Source of the DNA: Sedimentibacter sp. zth1
GTDB lineage: Bacteria > Bacillota > Clostridia > Tissierellales > Sedimentibacteraceae
NCBI RefSeq assembly: GCF_017352195.1
Contig: NZ_CP071445.1
Location: forward strand, 2,232,001-2,296,000
Length of the DNA stretch: 64,000 nt
Direction of reading: 5' to 3'
The translations under genes and the position numbers were made by a program. Shown here piece after piece: positions 22,333-31,991 of the stretch; position 1 is the first letter of the stretch, and every line of letters starts with the position of its first letter. The notes under the pieces are model-generated. The model ran no database searches and was not told the DNA's origin. It saw nothing but the letters and a program-made list of their open reading frames with translations.

Positions 22333-22845
22333 TATTTTACCTCCTGTTATTAAAATTAATAAACAGTTTGTTAATAAGTTATAAAAATAAAGCAAATATT
22401 TATATGTATTAACATATGTTTATAGAATTTATTAAAAGTTTTTTTATTTTTTTTTAAACAAAAAAATATGTTTGTTAATAGTTATCAACAATGTTAGTAT
22501 ATATTAAAAAGTTATCAACAATTAATCGTATATTATATGGATAACCTGTTAATAAAATAGTAACTCAAATGTATATTATCATTTTTTATCAACAATTTCA
22601 AATTTTATTTAAATTTTTTTATAAATTTGTAAAAAACATTTGCATATATTATAAAAATGTAGTATATTACAAGAGTTACACATGTATATTTTTTTATTTA
22701 GTAATTATGTAATATATTTAGACTTGACACAAGTTAAATAAATTAATATAATATTTGCGAGTAATTTATTTTTTATTCGATTACGTATAGAAAATATATG
22801 ATATTTGATATAGATATCTGATATTATTAAGGAGGTGTTTATAAG
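22333..22845. other. oriC part 1: dnaA-rpmH intergenic region with DnaA boxes
   Basis: A 513-base gene-free, extremely AT-rich region between two divergent transcripts. DnaA-box words: TTATCAACA at 22482-22490, 22512-22520 and 22586-22594 on the plus strand, and TTATCCATA on the minus strand at 22536-22544. The repeated TTATCAACA is one base from the TTATCCACA consensus and is typical of AT-rich Firmicutes. The strand bias of genes switches here (all minus to the left, all plus to the right), as expected for a bidirectional origin. The promoter of rpmH lies at the right end. The dnaA promoter must also be here, but I could not choose between several AT-rich candidates. Confidence 0.85.
22724..22752 (+). 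promoter_or_regulatory. Promoter of rpmH
   Basis: TTGACA (22724-22729) and TATAAT (22747-22752) are perfect consensus boxes separated by 17 bases. They lie about 95 bases before the rpmH start codon, leaving an untranslated leader. Confidence 0.88.
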
Positions 22846-22980
22846 ATGAAAAGAACTTATCAACCAAAAAGAAAACAAAGAAGTAGAGAACATGGATTCA
22901 GAAAAAGAATGAGCACAAAAAATGGAAGAAGAGTATTAAAAAGTAGAAGAGACAAGGGAAGAAAGAAATTGTCAGCATAA
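22846..22980 (+). CDS. rpmH: Large ribosomal subunit protein bL34
   Basis: A 44-residue basic protein, translated by hand: it begins [20 protein letters not shown] and ends in GRKKLSA. This matches the highly conserved L34 family along its whole length. It is a structural protein of the 50S subunit. An AAGGAGGTG ribosome-binding site lies nine bases upstream of the ATG. It is the first gene right of the origin and has a consensus promoter. A small hairpin with a T-run follows the stop codon, so full-length and read-through transcripts are both likely. Confidence 0.98.
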   Translation: MKRTYQPKRKQRSREHGFRKRMSTKNGRRVLKSRRDKGRKKLSA

Positions 22981-23003
22981 GGTCGCGAAAGTGACCTTTT
23001 TAT
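22981..23003 (+). terminator. Hairpin terminator/attenuator between rpmH and rnpA
   Basis: GGTCGC (22981-22986) pairs with GTGACC (22991-22996) around a GAAA tetraloop, with one G-U pair, followed by TTTTT. It begins right after the rpmH stop codon. It probably lowers transcription of rnpA and following genes relative to L34, which is needed in far larger amounts. Confidence 0.72.
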
Positions 23004-23026
23004 TCCATTTGGAGAAAAAAAGCAAA

Positions 23027-23356
23027 ATGAATAAAATTAAGAAAAATAGAGAATATAAAGCTGTATATAATTGTAATAATTCTGTTGCTGACTACAATCT
23101 AGTTCTTTTTTTTAATAAGAATAAAGATGATAATAGTAGATTTGGATTTACTTGTGCAAAAAAAATAAAAAAAGCCGTAGATAGAAATAGAATAAGGCGA
23201 ATAATAAAAGAAATTGTCAGATTAAATGATGATAAAATTAAACAAAATTATGATATAATATTTATGGCAAGAGTTAATGCTGTAAATGCAAATTATAAAG
23301 CATTGGAAAAATCTTTTTATAAGGTTTTAAGTAGAGCTGATTTATTAAATAAATAG
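23027..23356 (+). CDS. rnpA: Ribonuclease P protein component
   Basis: A 109-residue basic protein subunit of RNase P, which matures the 5' ends of tRNAs. The start chosen is ATG 23027 ([15 protein letters not shown]), with GGAGAAAA 11 bases upstream. A longer frame from 22991 would begin inside the terminator hairpin and adds a non-conserved segment. The RNP motif appears as [28 protein letters not shown], split in the usual way around the conserved Lys and Arg residues. It follows rpmH and overlaps the ribosome-binding region of yidD. Confidence 0.94.
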   Translation: MNKIKKNREYKAVYNCNNSVADYNLVLFFNKNKDDNSRFGFTCAKKIKKAVDRNRIRRIIKEIVRLNDDKIKQNYDIIFMARVNAVNANYKALEKSFYKVLSRADLLNK

Positions 23357-23357
23357 G

Positions 23358-23579
23358 GTGGTTAATATTATTACTAAGATTTTAATAAAAATAATTAGAA
23401 TATATCAAAAATTATCTTTTAGCACAGGTATTAGACATTGTAGGTTTTATCCTACATGTTCGCAATACTTTGTTGAAGCATTACAAAAATATGGAATTAT
23501 TAAAGGGTCATATTTAGGAATAAAAAGAATATTAAGATGTAATCCTTACTGTGAAGGAGGATATGATCCGCTTAAGTAA
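23358..23579 (+). CDS. yidD: Membrane protein insertion efficiency factor YidD
   Basis: A 73-residue member of the YidD family (UPF0161), which assists YidC-dependent membrane protein insertion. The conserved core is [19 protein letters not shown], then [20 protein letters not shown] hydrophobic amphipathic N-terminus precedes the core. The start is uncertain. GTG at 23358 has no ribosome-binding site of its own, while the sequence GGGTGG around it would suit an ATT codon about 10 bases later. It is between rnpA and yidC as in most Firmicutes. Confidence 0.9.
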   Translation: MVNIITKILIKIIRIYQKLSFSTGIRHCRFYPTCSQYFVEALQKYGIIKGSYLGIKRILRCNPYCEGGYDPLK

Positions 23580-23595
23580 ACATGGAGGATATATA

Positions 23596-24564
23596 ATGAA
23601 TTTAGATTTTATAGCTAAACCTATGGGTTGGATTATGAGATTATTTTATAATTTAGTTTCTTCACTAAATATAGAAGTACTTTCTGCTTATGCAATAGCA
23701 ATTATATTATCAACTATTGCAATTAAACTATTAATATTACCGTTAACATTGAAACAAACTAAATCAATGAAAATAATGCAAGATCTATCTCCAAGACTGA
23801 AAGATATACAAGAAAAATATGGGAAAGATCCTCAAACATTACAAAGAAAACAAATGGAGTTGTATAAAGAAGTTAAATATAATCCTCTTTCGGGTTGTTT
23901 ACCAATGCTTATACAATTACCTTTAATATTTGCATTTTTTTGGGTTATAAGAGATCCTGGATTTGCTTTTTCTGATATGGGTAGTTATTTTAATTTATCA
24001 CAGTTAGCAAGTCAAATAAATTTAAACTTAGCAGATATAAATGCATCATTAAAGTTAGCAGATGAAAGCACAATAAAATCATTGCAAGGTTTATTTAATT
24101 ATGCACAATTAAACAACATAGACTATTCGTCAATTAAAGATGCAATAATGTTAAGTGGAGATAAATTTTGGATTTGGACAACAGATATGAACAGAGCTTT
24201 TTTCTGGATTAAAGATTTAAGTTTTGCTTCAAATTCAATATTGCCAGGAACAACAATTGTAAATGGTTTAAATATTGGTGTTAAATTACCTTTCTTTGGT
24301 CAAGCATTGCCAATATTAGCGGTAATATCTGCATATACAACTTACTTAACTACTAAAATGATGTCAGGCACACAAATGTCTGCTATGAATGAACAGGCAA
24401 AAACAACAAATAATATGATGACTAAAATGATGCCAGTAATAATATTTATTACTGCAATTAATTTTTCATCAGGACTTGCTTTATATTGGGTAGTAACTAA
24501 TATATTCCAGTTAGTTCAACAATATGTAGTTTTACATTCATCAAAAAAGGTTAGGGAGGAATAA
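23596..24564 (+). CDS. yidC: Membrane protein insertase YidC/Oxa1/SpoIIIJ
   Basis: A 322-residue insertase that puts proteins into the cytoplasmic membrane alone or with Sec. The start is ATG 23596 (MNLDFIAKPMGWIM), preceded by GGAGG; an earlier in-frame ATG overlaps yidD and is unlikely. Five membrane segments are visible, with the conserved cytoplasmic hairpin KQTKSMKIMQDLSPRLKDIQEKY between the first two and NPLSGCLPMLIQLPLIFAFF after it. There is no lipobox cysteine near the start, unlike B. subtilis SpoIIIJ. It is followed by jag after two bases. Confidence 0.95.
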   Translation: MNLDFIAKPMGWIMRLFYNLVSSLNIEVLSAYAIAIILSTIAIKLLILPLTLKQTKSMKIMQDLSPRLKDIQEKYGKDPQTLQRKQMELYKEVKYNPLSGCLPMLIQLPLIFAFFWVIRDPGFAFSDMGSYFNLSQLASQINLNLADINASLKLADESTIKSLQGLFNYAQLNNIDYSSIKDAIMLSGDKFWIWTTDMNRAFFWIKDLSFASNSILPGTTIVNGLNIGVKLPFFGQALPILAVISAYTTYLTTKMMSGTQMSAMNEQAKTTNNMMTKMMPVIIFITAINFSSGLALYWVVTNIFQLVQQYVVLHSSKKVREE

Positions 24565-24566
24565 TT

Positions 24567-25193
24567 GTGAGTAGTATTATTATTGAAAAACCGACAGTAG
24601 ATGAAGCCGTTAAAGTAGCATTAGAGGAATTAAAAGCAGAAATTAACGAAGTAGATATAGATATTTTAAAAGAACCATCAAAAGGTATACTGAGTTTTTT
24701 AGGAAGTAAAGTAGCAAAAGTAAAAGTTACAGTAATAAATGGACCTGAGGAAAAAGCTAAAAACTATATAGAAACTGTTTGTAAATACATGAACATTCAG
24801 ATAGAATATGAAATTAAATTAGTTGTAAATGTACTTAAGGTTGATATTACAAAAGTTGATGAAAAAGATAAAGGAATTCTAATTGGTAAAAGAGGTAATA
24901 CTCTAGATGAAATTCAATTTTTATTAAGTTTAGTGGTTAATAAAAACAGAGAATCTTATATAAGAACTTTAGTTAATGTAGAAGATTATAGAGAAAAAAG
25001 AGAAGAAACTCTTAAAAAATTAGCAAGGAAAACTGCTGATAAATGTAGGTATTACAATAAGAAAATAAGACTAGAACCTATGAATCCTTATGAAAGAAGA
25101 ATTATTCATTCTACTTTACAAGAAGAAAAAGATATAATGACATATAGTGAAGGTGACGAACCTTATAGAAAAGTAGTAATAGATAAGAGATAA
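24567..25193 (+). CDS. jag: RNA-binding protein Jag/KhpB (SpoIIIJ-associated)
   Basis: A 208-residue protein with an N-terminal Jag domain (VDEAVKVALEELKAEINEVD), a central KH-II domain with GKRGNTLDEIQFLLSLVVNK, and a C-terminal R3H domain with MNPYERRIIHSTLQ. The start is GTG 24567 with AGGGAGGA upstream. The family binds RNA and, with KhpA, affects cell-wall synthesis and division. It is separated from yidC by two bases and followed by a terminator. Confidence 0.94.
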   Translation: MSSIIIEKPTVDEAVKVALEELKAEINEVDIDILKEPSKGILSFLGSKVAKVKVTVINGPEEKAKNYIETVCKYMNIQIEYEIKLVVNVLKVDITKVDEKDKGILIGKRGNTLDEIQFLLSLVVNKNRESYIRTLVNVEDYREKREETLKKLARKTADKCRYYNKKIRLEPMNPYERRIIHSTLQEEKDIMTYSEGDEPYRKVVIDKR

Positions 25194-25209
25194 AACAATA
25201 GTAAATTAA

Positions 25210-25282
25210 ATAACCACAAAGTACACAATAATATGAATTACTATTTCATATCGATAGTGACTATGTGGTTTTTATTTTATTT
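25210..25282 (+). terminator. Terminator after jag
   Basis: AACCACA (25212-25218) pairs with TGTGGTT (25264-25270), and an inner hairpin ATATGAA/TTCATAT (25231-25251) fills the loop. TTTTTATTTTATTT follows. It ends the rpmH-jag transcript. Confidence 0.75.
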
Positions 25283-25374
25283 AAAAAATTATTTGATAAA
25301 ACAAATAAAAATATATACACTAAGAATATAATATTGTAAAATATATGTATAAATATAAAGATAGGAAAAAAAAT

Positions 25375-26748
25375 ATGAATCAAGAAACAATAGCTGCAAT
25401 AGCTACAGCACTAGGAAATGCTGGTATTAGTATAATAAGAATAAGCGGAGAAAATGCTTTAAACATTGCATTAGATATTTTTATTAATAAATCTCATAAT
25501 AAAGTTAGTGAATTTAAAAGTAGATATTTAAACTACGGTTCAATAGTCGATAAAAATAATAAAGTATTAGATGAAGTTTTACTGACATATATGAAAGCAC
25601 CATATACATTTACAAAAGAAGATGTAGTAGAAATACATTGCCATGGTGGTGTTATTTCTGCTAAAAAAATATTAGATTTAGTTTTAACATATGATTGTAG
25701 AATGGCTGATAATGGTGAATTCACCAAAAGAGCATTTTTAAATGGTAGAATAGATTTAACACAAGCTGAAGCAGTAATAGACATAATTAATTCAAAAACA
25801 GATAGAAATCAGGAAATTTCAGTTAATCAGTTAGAAGGTAGATTATCTAAGCAGATAAATAAATTAATTGAAATAATAATTGAATTACTTGCAAATATAG
25901 AGGTAAATATTGATTTCCCTGAGTATGATGAAGATAATATAACTATTGAAAGAGTAAAAGAAAAATCTAACTTAATGCTAAATGAAATTAATAAGTTAAT
26001 TGAAACAGCTGATACAGGTAAAATATATAAAGAAGGTATAAAAACTTTAATTTTAGGAAAACCAAACGTTGGCAAATCGTCCTTAATGAATTTTTTATTA
26101 AACGAAAATAGAGCTATAGTTACAGAAGTTCCAGGAACAACTAGGGATACAATAGAAGAGTATGTTAATATTAAAGGTGTACCATTAAATATTATTGATA
26201 CAGCTGGAATTAGAAAAACTGAAGATACTGTAGAAAAAATTGGTGTAGAGAAAGCATTAAGTAAAATTTATGAAGCAGATTTAATTATAATGGTTTTAGA
26301 TGCATCAAAGGAATTAGAAATAGAAGATAAACAAATACTAGATTATGTAAAAAATAAAAAAGTAATTTATATAAAAAACAAGACAGACTTAGAACAAAAA
26401 CTTAATTTAGATGATTATGAAAATATATCAAAAAATATAATAAATATTTCAGTATTAAATAATAAAGGCTTAGAGGATATAATAAAATCAATACATGATA
26501 TGTTCTTTAAAGGTAAAATTAACATTGACAATAGTATTATAATAAATAATGCAAGGCATAAAAATTTATTGGTTAACGCTTCTAAAAATTTAAAAGAAGT
26601 ATTAAAATCCATTGATAATAATATGCCAATAGACTTTATTGAAATTGATTTAAAAAGCTGTATGGAAAACCTCGGTTTAATTATTGGTAAAGCTGTTAGC
26701 GATGATTTAGTTGATAAAATATTTAGTGATTTTTGTATAGGTAAATAA
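25375..26748 (+). CDS. mnmE: tRNA uridine-5-carboxymethylaminomethyl modification GTPase MnmE
   Basis: A 457-residue GTPase that, with MnmG, modifies U34 of several tRNAs. The start chosen is ATG 25375 (MNQETIAAIATALG), with AGGAAAA before it; ten extra codons upstream are not conserved. The N-terminal tetrahydrofolate-binding domain covers residues 1-120. The G domain shows GKPNVGKSSLMN, DTAGIRKTED and NKTD. The C-terminus ends in FCIGK with the functional cysteine. It is followed by mnmG after 50 bases. Confidence 0.97.
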   Translation: MNQETIAAIATALGNAGISIIRISGENALNIALDIFINKSHNKVSEFKSRYLNYGSIVDKNNKVLDEVLLTYMKAPYTFTKEDVVEIHCHGGVISAKKILDLVLTYDCRMADNGEFTKRAFLNGRIDLTQAEAVIDIINSKTDRNQEISVNQLEGRLSKQINKLIEIIIELLANIEVNIDFPEYDEDNITIERVKEKSNLMLNEINKLIETADTGKIYKEGIKTLILGKPNVGKSSLMNFLLNENRAIVTEVPGTTRDTIEEYVNIKGVPLNIIDTAGIRKTEDTVEKIGVEKALSKIYEADLIIMVLDASKELEIEDKQILDYVKNKKVIYIKNKTDLEQKLNLDDYENISKNIINISVLNNKGLEDIIKSIHDMFFKGKINIDNSIIINNARHKNLLVNASKNLKEVLKSIDNNMPIDFIEIDLKSCMENLGLIIGKAVSDDLVDKIFSDFCIGK

Positions 26749-26798
26749 TTTTGATTAATAGTTACAAAAAACATTAGTAATTTACAGGAAGTGATAAA

Positions 26799-28715
26799 AT
26801 GAAACAAAATAATAGTAATAAAATGGGTGAATTAAAGAAATTTTTAGCTAAAAAATATGATATAATTGTTGTAGGTGCAGGTCATGCTGGTTGTGAAGCT
26901 GCATTAGCTGGTGCTAGAATGGGAATGAAAACCCTAATGTTAACAATGAGTTTAGATTCAATTGCAATGTTAGCTTGTAATCCGTCAATAGGTGGAACTG
27001 GAAAGGGACATTTAGTTAGAGAAATAGATGCACTTGGCGGACAAATGGGAATTAATATTGATAAAACTATGATTCAATGCAAGATGCTAAATATATCTAA
27101 AGGCCCGGCAGTCCATTCGCTTAGAGCACAAGCAGATAAAAATTTATATCATACTGAAATGAAAAAAGTTATAGAAAATCAACAAAATCTTGATTTAGTT
27201 CAATCAGAAGTTACAGATATAAAAGTAAAAGATGATGGTGTATTTGAGGTATGTACTAAATATGGGGCCTATTACGAGGCGAAAGCTGTTATAATTACAA
27301 CTGGAACATATTTAAAAGGTAGAGTATATATTGGAGAATTGAATTATTCATCTGGGCCTAATGAATTAGCTCCTGCTAATGAATTATCACAATCTTTAAT
27401 AAATCTTGGGTTAGTATTAAGAAAATTTAAAACTGGAACTCCTGCAAGGGTGTTTTCGGATTCAATTAACTATGATAAAATGGAAATACAAAATGGGGAT
27501 AATAAAATAGTTCCATTCTCTTTTATGACAGAAGAAATTGAAATTGAACAAGTACCATGTTATTTAACATATACAACAGAGGCAACACATGAAATCATTA
27601 GAAATAATTTAGATAGATCACCCTTATATACTGGATTAATTGAAAGTGTAGGTCCTAGATATTGTCCCTCAATAGAAGATAAAGTTGTTAAATTTGCAGA
27701 CAAAAATAAACATCAAATGTTTATAGAACCAGAAGGTTTAAGTACAAAAGAAATGTATATACAAGGTATGTCATCGTCTTTACCATTTGAAGTTCAAATA
27801 CAAATGTATAAAACTATGATAGGACTTGAAAATTCTGAAATTATGAGACCGGCTTATGCAATAGAGTATGATTGTATAGATCCAACACAATTGAAACCAA
27901 CATTAGAATATAAAAATGTTAAAAATATGTTTTTCGCAGGTCAAGTAAATGGTAGTTCTGGATATGAAGAAGCTGCTGGACAGGGTATTATAGCTGGAAT
28001 TAATGCAGTTTTATCAATAGAAAACAAAGAACAATTGATATTGGATAGATCAGAAGCTTATATAGGTGTATTAATAGATGATTTAGTAACAAAAGGAACT
28101 AATGAGCCATATCGTATGATGACATCTCGTGCAGAGTATAGATTAGTATTAAGACAAGATAATGCAGACGAAAGGTTAACTCAAAAGGGATATGATGCAG
28201 GTCTAGTAACTGAAGAAAGATATCAAAAATTTATTGATAAAAAAAATACAATATATAAAGAAATAGAGAGATTAAAAAATATTAAAATTACACCTAAAAA
28301 TGAGATTAACGAATTTTTACAATCAAAAGAAACTTCTCCATTATCAAAACCTATAAATATATATGAATTGTTAAAAAGACCTGAAATATCATATAGGGAT
28401 ACAGAATTTTTAGATAATGAACGAGTTAGTTTATCTGGTAATATTATTGATTATATAGAGACATTAATTAAATACGAAGGATATATAATTAAACAGATAA
28501 AGCAAATAGAACAATTTAAAAAATTAGAAGAAAAGAAAATACAAAAAGATATTAATTATAATGAAATTAATGGTCTAAGGATAGAAGCAAAGCAAAAACT
28601 TTCAAAAATATTACCTAGCTCAATTGGTCAAGCTTCTAGAATATCTGGTGTTTCACCAGCAGATATTAATGTACTTCTAATATATTTAGAACAAATGAAA
28701 AGAAAAAATAAATAA
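26799..28715 (+). CDS. mnmG: tRNA uridine-5-carboxymethylaminomethyl modification enzyme MnmG
   Basis: A 638-residue FAD-dependent partner of MnmE. The FAD-binding motif is [19 protein letters not shown], after a short family-atypical extension ([19 protein letters not shown]). Further family signatures are [33 protein letters not shown] and [17 protein letters not shown]. The C-terminal helical part binds MnmE and tRNA. Start ATG 26799 has AGGAAGTG upstream; an internal ATG at 26823 (MGELKK) could also serve. Confidence 0.97.
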   Translation: MKQNNSNKMGELKKFLAKKYDIIVVGAGHAGCEAALAGARMGMKTLMLTMSLDSIAMLACNPSIGGTGKGHLVREIDALGGQMGINIDKTMIQCKMLNISKGPAVHSLRAQADKNLYHTEMKKVIENQQNLDLVQSEVTDIKVKDDGVFEVCTKYGAYYEAKAVIITTGTYLKGRVYIGELNYSSGPNELAPANELSQSLINLGLVLRKFKTGTPARVFSDSINYDKMEIQNGDNKIVPFSFMTEEIEIEQVPCYLTYTTEATHEIIRNNLDRSPLYTGLIESVGPRYCPSIEDKVVKFADKNKHQMFIEPEGLSTKEMYIQGMSSSLPFEVQIQMYKTMIGLENSEIMRPAYAIEYDCIDPTQLKPTLEYKNVKNMFFAGQVNGSSGYEEAAGQGIIAGINAVLSIENKEQLILDRSEAYIGVLIDDLVTKGTNEPYRMMTSRAEYRLVLRQDNADERLTQKGYDAGLVTEERYQKFIDKKNTIYKEIERLKNIKITPKNEINEFLQSKETSPLSKPINIYELLKRPEISYRDTEFLDNERVSLSGNIIDYIETLIKYEGYIIKQIKQIEQFKKLEEKKIQKDINYNEINGLRIEAKQKLSKILPSSIGQASRISGVSPADINVLLIYLEQMKRKNK

Positions 28716-28730
28716 TAAGAGTGGTATAGT

Positions 28731-29444
28731 ATGTTAATAAAAACGTTACAAACGGGTTTTAATAAATTAGGCCTAAGTTATACTGATGATATTGAAAATA
28801 AATTAATAAAATATAAAGAGTTATTGCTTGAGTGGAATCAAAAAATTAACATAACAAGGATACAAGACGAAGAAGAAATCTATATAAAGCATTACTTAGA
28901 TAGTATAATTATTTTAAATAGTCAAAATGTTAATTCAACAAATAGAATAATAGATGTTGGTACAGGGGGAGGTTTCCCTGGCTTTCCTCTTAAGATTGTT
29001 AATAACAATATAGATTTAACTTTGCTTGACAGTTTAAGAAAAAGAACAGATTTTTTACAACTTGTTGCAAATACTTTAAAATTAGACAAGGTAAATGTAA
29101 TACATGGAAGAGCTGAAGATTTTGGACATGATAAAAATTATAGAGAAAAATATGATATATGTGTTTCGAGAGCGGTTGCTCCATTAAATATATTGTGTGA
29201 GTTTTGTTTACCATTTGTAAAGGTTGGAGGTTTTTTTGCAGCTTATAAAAGTGAAAATATTGCCGAGGAAATCGAAGCATCAAAAAATGCTATAGAAAAA
29301 CTATGTGGTAAAATTAAAGAAATTAAACAAATTAAAATACCAAACTCACAAATTGTTAGAAATATTATAATTATAGAAAAAATAAACAAATTACCTAATG
29401 TATATCCACGAAAAGCTGGAACACCAGCAAAAAAACCATTATAA
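28731..29444 (+). CDS. rsmG: 16S rRNA (guanine527-N7)-methyltransferase RsmG
   Basis: A 237-residue S-adenosylmethionine-dependent methyltransferase that modifies G527 of 16S rRNA. The AdoMet site is IDVGTGGGFPGFPLKI, and later motifs are HGRAEDFG and CVSRAVAPLNILCEFCLPF. The C-terminal YPRKAGTPAKKPL is the family ending. It follows mnmG by 15 bases and precedes noc by 18 bases, which makes one transcript likely. Confidence 0.96.
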   Translation: MLIKTLQTGFNKLGLSYTDDIENKLIKYKELLLEWNQKINITRIQDEEEIYIKHYLDSIIILNSQNVNSTNRIIDVGTGGGFPGFPLKIVNNNIDLTLLDSLRKRTDFLQLVANTLKLDKVNVIHGRAEDFGHDKNYREKYDICVSRAVAPLNILCEFCLPFVKVGGFFAAYKSENIAEEIEASKNAIEKLCGKIKEIKQIKIPNSQIVRNIIIIEKINKLPNVYPRKAGTPAKKPL

Positions 29445-29462
29445 AAATTTTAGGGGGATACA

Positions 29463-30254
29463 ATGAGTGATAATAATGTAAAAAATATTAGTGTGAGTCA
29501 AATCATACCTAATAAAAACCAACCAAGAAAAAATTTCGATAAGAAAGCTTTAGAGGAGCTCAGCTTATCTATAAAGAATTATGGTTTAATTCAACCTATT
29601 GTGGTTAGAAAACTTGCGGATGAGTTATACGAGCTTATAGCTGGTGAAAGAAGATTTAAAGCATCTAAATTAATTAACTTAGAAGAAATTCCAGCTATAG
29701 TTATTTCAGTTGGAGAAGAAGAGTCTGCAGCAATGGCGTTAATAGAAAACTTACAAAGAGAGAATTTGAATTTTCTAGAGGAAGCTATAGCTTTTGAAAA
29801 AATTATCAATGATTTTAATATAACACAACAAGTATTGGCAGAAAAAATTGGTAAAACACAATCAACAGTAGCAAACAAAATGAGGTTATTAAAACTTCCA
29901 ACAAAGGTAAAAGAAGTATTAATAGATAATAATTTAAGTGAAAGACATGCTAGAGCGTTATTAAAAATTAATGACGAAAATTTAATGATAGATGTTCTTG
30001 ATAAAGTAATAAAAAAAGATTTAAATGTTAGTGAAACTGAGAAATTGATACAATCACTTGTTAATGATATTAATAAGGAAAAATTAAAGAATAAACTTTA
30101 TATAAAAAATTTTATTAACTATAAAATTTATATAAATACAATAAAAAATGCATACAAAGAAATTGTTAAAACTGGAATAGATGCTAAATTTGAAGAAGTT
30201 GAGTCAGAAAATTTTATAGAACTTAAAGTTAAAATACCTAAAAAAAGTATATAA
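29463..30254 (+). CDS. noc: Nucleoid occlusion protein Noc (ParB-like)
   Basis: A 263-residue ParB-family CTPase/DNA-binding protein. The CTP-binding box is ELIAGERRFKASKL and the second box is ENLQRENLNFLEEA. The helix-turn-helix lies in TQQVLAEKIGKTQSTVANKMRLLKLP. It is named Noc rather than ParB from its place upstream of parA (rsmG-noc-parA-parB, as in B. subtilis). In that organism Noc blocks division over the nucleoid. No copy of the Noc-binding palindrome was found by eye in this window, so the Noc assignment rests on context. Confidence 0.85.
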   Translation: MSDNNVKNISVSQIIPNKNQPRKNFDKKALEELSLSIKNYGLIQPIVVRKLADELYELIAGERRFKASKLINLEEIPAIVISVGEEESAAMALIENLQRENLNFLEEAIAFEKIINDFNITQQVLAEKIGKTQSTVANKMRLLKLPTKVKEVLIDNNLSERHARALLKINDENLMIDVLDKVIKKDLNVSETEKLIQSLVNDINKEKLKNKLYIKNFINYKIYINTIKNAYKEIVKTGIDAKFEEVESENFIELKVKIPKKSI

Positions 30255-30268
30255 TAAAGGTGGTTAAA

Positions 30269-31042
30269 ATGGCTAAAATTATAAGTATTTTTAATCAAAA
30301 GGGTGGAGTTGGCAAAACTACTACAAACGTAAATTTATGTGCAGCTTTGGCTTTGCTAGGGAAAAAAGTACTGAGTATTGATATAGATCCTCAAGCTAAT
30401 TCAACAAGTGGATTTGGTATTGAAAAGAATGCTTTAGAATTTACTATTTATGATGTATTAATGAACAATTATGATATTAATAAAATTGTAATTAAAACTG
30501 AAGTTGATAATTTATTTGTAGTACCTTCGAGAATAGAATTATCAGGAGCAGAAATTGAATTAGCTACATCTGTAAAAAGAGAAAAATCGTTAAAAGAAAG
30601 TTTAAAAAATTTGAAAGAAGAATTTGATTATATCATTATAGATTGCCCTCCATCATTAGGATTGCTATCATTAAATGCTTTAACAGCATCTAGCTCAGTA
30701 ATAATTCCAATTCAATGTGAATACTATTCGCTAGAAGGTGTTGGTCAATTAATTGAAACAATTAGGTTAGTAAATAGGACATTAAATCCCAAATTGTATG
30801 TTGAAGGTGTATTATTAAATATGTTTGATGGAAGAACAAATTTGTCTTTACAAGTAGTAGAAGAAGTAAAAAAATATTTTAAGGATAGAGTATACCAAAC
30901 TATTATTCCTAGAAATATTAGATTAGCAGAAGCACCAAGTTATGGACAACCTATAATGCTTTATGATGATAAATCAAAAGGCAGTGAAGCTTATAAAAAG
31001 TTAGCTATTGAAATAAATGAGATATGTCAAAAATCAAAGTAA
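30269..31042 (+). CDS. parA: Chromosome partitioning ATPase ParA/Soj
   Basis: A 257-residue deviant Walker ATPase. The start is ATG 30269 (MAKIISIFNQKGGVGKTT), with AAAGGTGG upstream; a GTG three codons earlier overlaps that site. The P-loop KGGVGKTTTNVNL has the signature lysine, and IDIDPQANSTSGFG and IIDCPPSLGLLSLNAL follow. With ParB it drives origin segregation and affects DnaA activity. It has no N-terminal DNA-binding extension, as expected of the chromosomal Soj type. Confidence 0.96.
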   Translation: MAKIISIFNQKGGVGKTTTNVNLCAALALLGKKVLSIDIDPQANSTSGFGIEKNALEFTIYDVLMNNYDINKIVIKTEVDNLFVVPSRIELSGAEIELATSVKREKSLKESLKNLKEEFDYIIIDCPPSLGLLSLNALTASSSVIIPIQCEYYSLEGVGQLIETIRLVNRTLNPKLYVEGVLLNMFDGRTNLSLQVVEEVKKYFKDRVYQTIIPRNIRLAEAPSYGQPIMLYDDKSKGSEAYKKLAIEINEICQKSK

Positions 31043-31063
31043 AATAGTAAGGATGGTGTAAAA

Positions 31064-31909
31064 ATGGCAAATGCAAGAAAAGCATTAGGAAGGGGATTGT
31101 CTGCGTTAATACCAGATAATTTAGAAGATGAAGATTTAAACAAAGTACGAGAAATAGATATTGATCTAATCGTTCCTAATCCAAATCAACCAAGAAAAAG
31201 TTTTGAACCAATAAAGCTTAAAGAACTTTCAGAGTCAATAAAAAAATATGGAATGATTCAACCGATTATTGTGAAGAAAGAAGATTCTGTATATACTATT
31301 ATAGCTGGTGAAAGAAGATGGAGAGCTTCTAAAATTGCTAATTTAAAAACTATACCTTGTATTATTAGAGATATAGAAAATAAAAATGCATCTGAAATTG
31401 CTTTGATTGAAAATATTCAAAGAGAAGATTTAAATCCAATTGATGAAGCAACTGCTTATGAATATATAATGAATAGATACGCTATAACGCAGGAAGAACT
31501 AGCTGAAATAGTTGGAAAAAGTAGAGTATATGTAACAAATACACTTAGGTTATTAAATTTAGATAGTTATGCTAAAGAAAAAATTATTAGTAATGAAATA
31601 ACTCAAGGTCATGCGCGTGCTATATTGTCATTAGAAAAAAGTGTACAAAAAAAGTTAGTAGATGATATTATAGAGAATGGTTTAAGTGTTAGAGACGTAG
31701 AAAAAATAGTAAGAAATATGAAAAGTAATAAAGTTAAAAAAATTGTTAAAAAAGATAAATACATACTCAATATAGAAGAGTCATTAACTAATAAATTTGC
31801 AGTAAAAGTTAAAGTTATAAATAATAAAAATAAGGGGAAAATACAACTGGAGTATAAAAATTTAAACGAATTGAATAGGCTGTTGGATATTTTCAACATA
31901 AACGAGTAA
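31064..31909 (+). CDS. parB: Chromosome partitioning protein ParB/Spo0J
   Basis: A 281-residue ParB. The CTP-binding box is TIIAGERRWRASKI, the next is ENIQREDLNPIDEA, and the helix-turn-helix is TQEELAEIVGKSRVYVTNTLRLL. The C-terminal 45 residues form the dimerisation domain. It is expected to load at parS and spread; a perfect parS lies 6 kb downstream at 38016. It begins with GLGRGLSALIPD, the ParA-contacting motif found at the start of ParB proteins. It is the last gene of the rsmG-noc-parA-parB run. Confidence 0.97.
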   Translation: MANARKALGRGLSALIPDNLEDEDLNKVREIDIDLIVPNPNQPRKSFEPIKLKELSESIKKYGMIQPIIVKKEDSVYTIIAGERRWRASKIANLKTIPCIIRDIENKNASEIALIENIQREDLNPIDEATAYEYIMNRYAITQEELAEIVGKSRVYVTNTLRLLNLDSYAKEKIISNEITQGHARAILSLEKSVQKKLVDDIIENGLSVRDVEKIVRNMKSNKVKKIVKKDKYILNIEESLTNKFAVKVKVINNKNKGKIQLEYKNLNELNRLLDIFNINE

Positions 31910-31991
31910 CATCTAAAAAGCACGAAACATGTAGAAATTTGTCGAATGATGTAGAAAATTAATTATTTAATTATAATTATTCAAAATATCA

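Noticed and set aside
22333-22395. An upstream extension of dnaA to 22395
   Set aside because: It lacks a ribosome-binding site, adds a hydrophobic leader unlike DnaA, and GTG 22332 has AGGAGG at the right distance.
22705-22893. A 62-codon frame on the minus strand across the rpmH promoter and start
   Set aside because: It overlaps the L34 start and a consensus promoter, has no ribosome-binding site and looks like low-complexity hydrophobic sequence.
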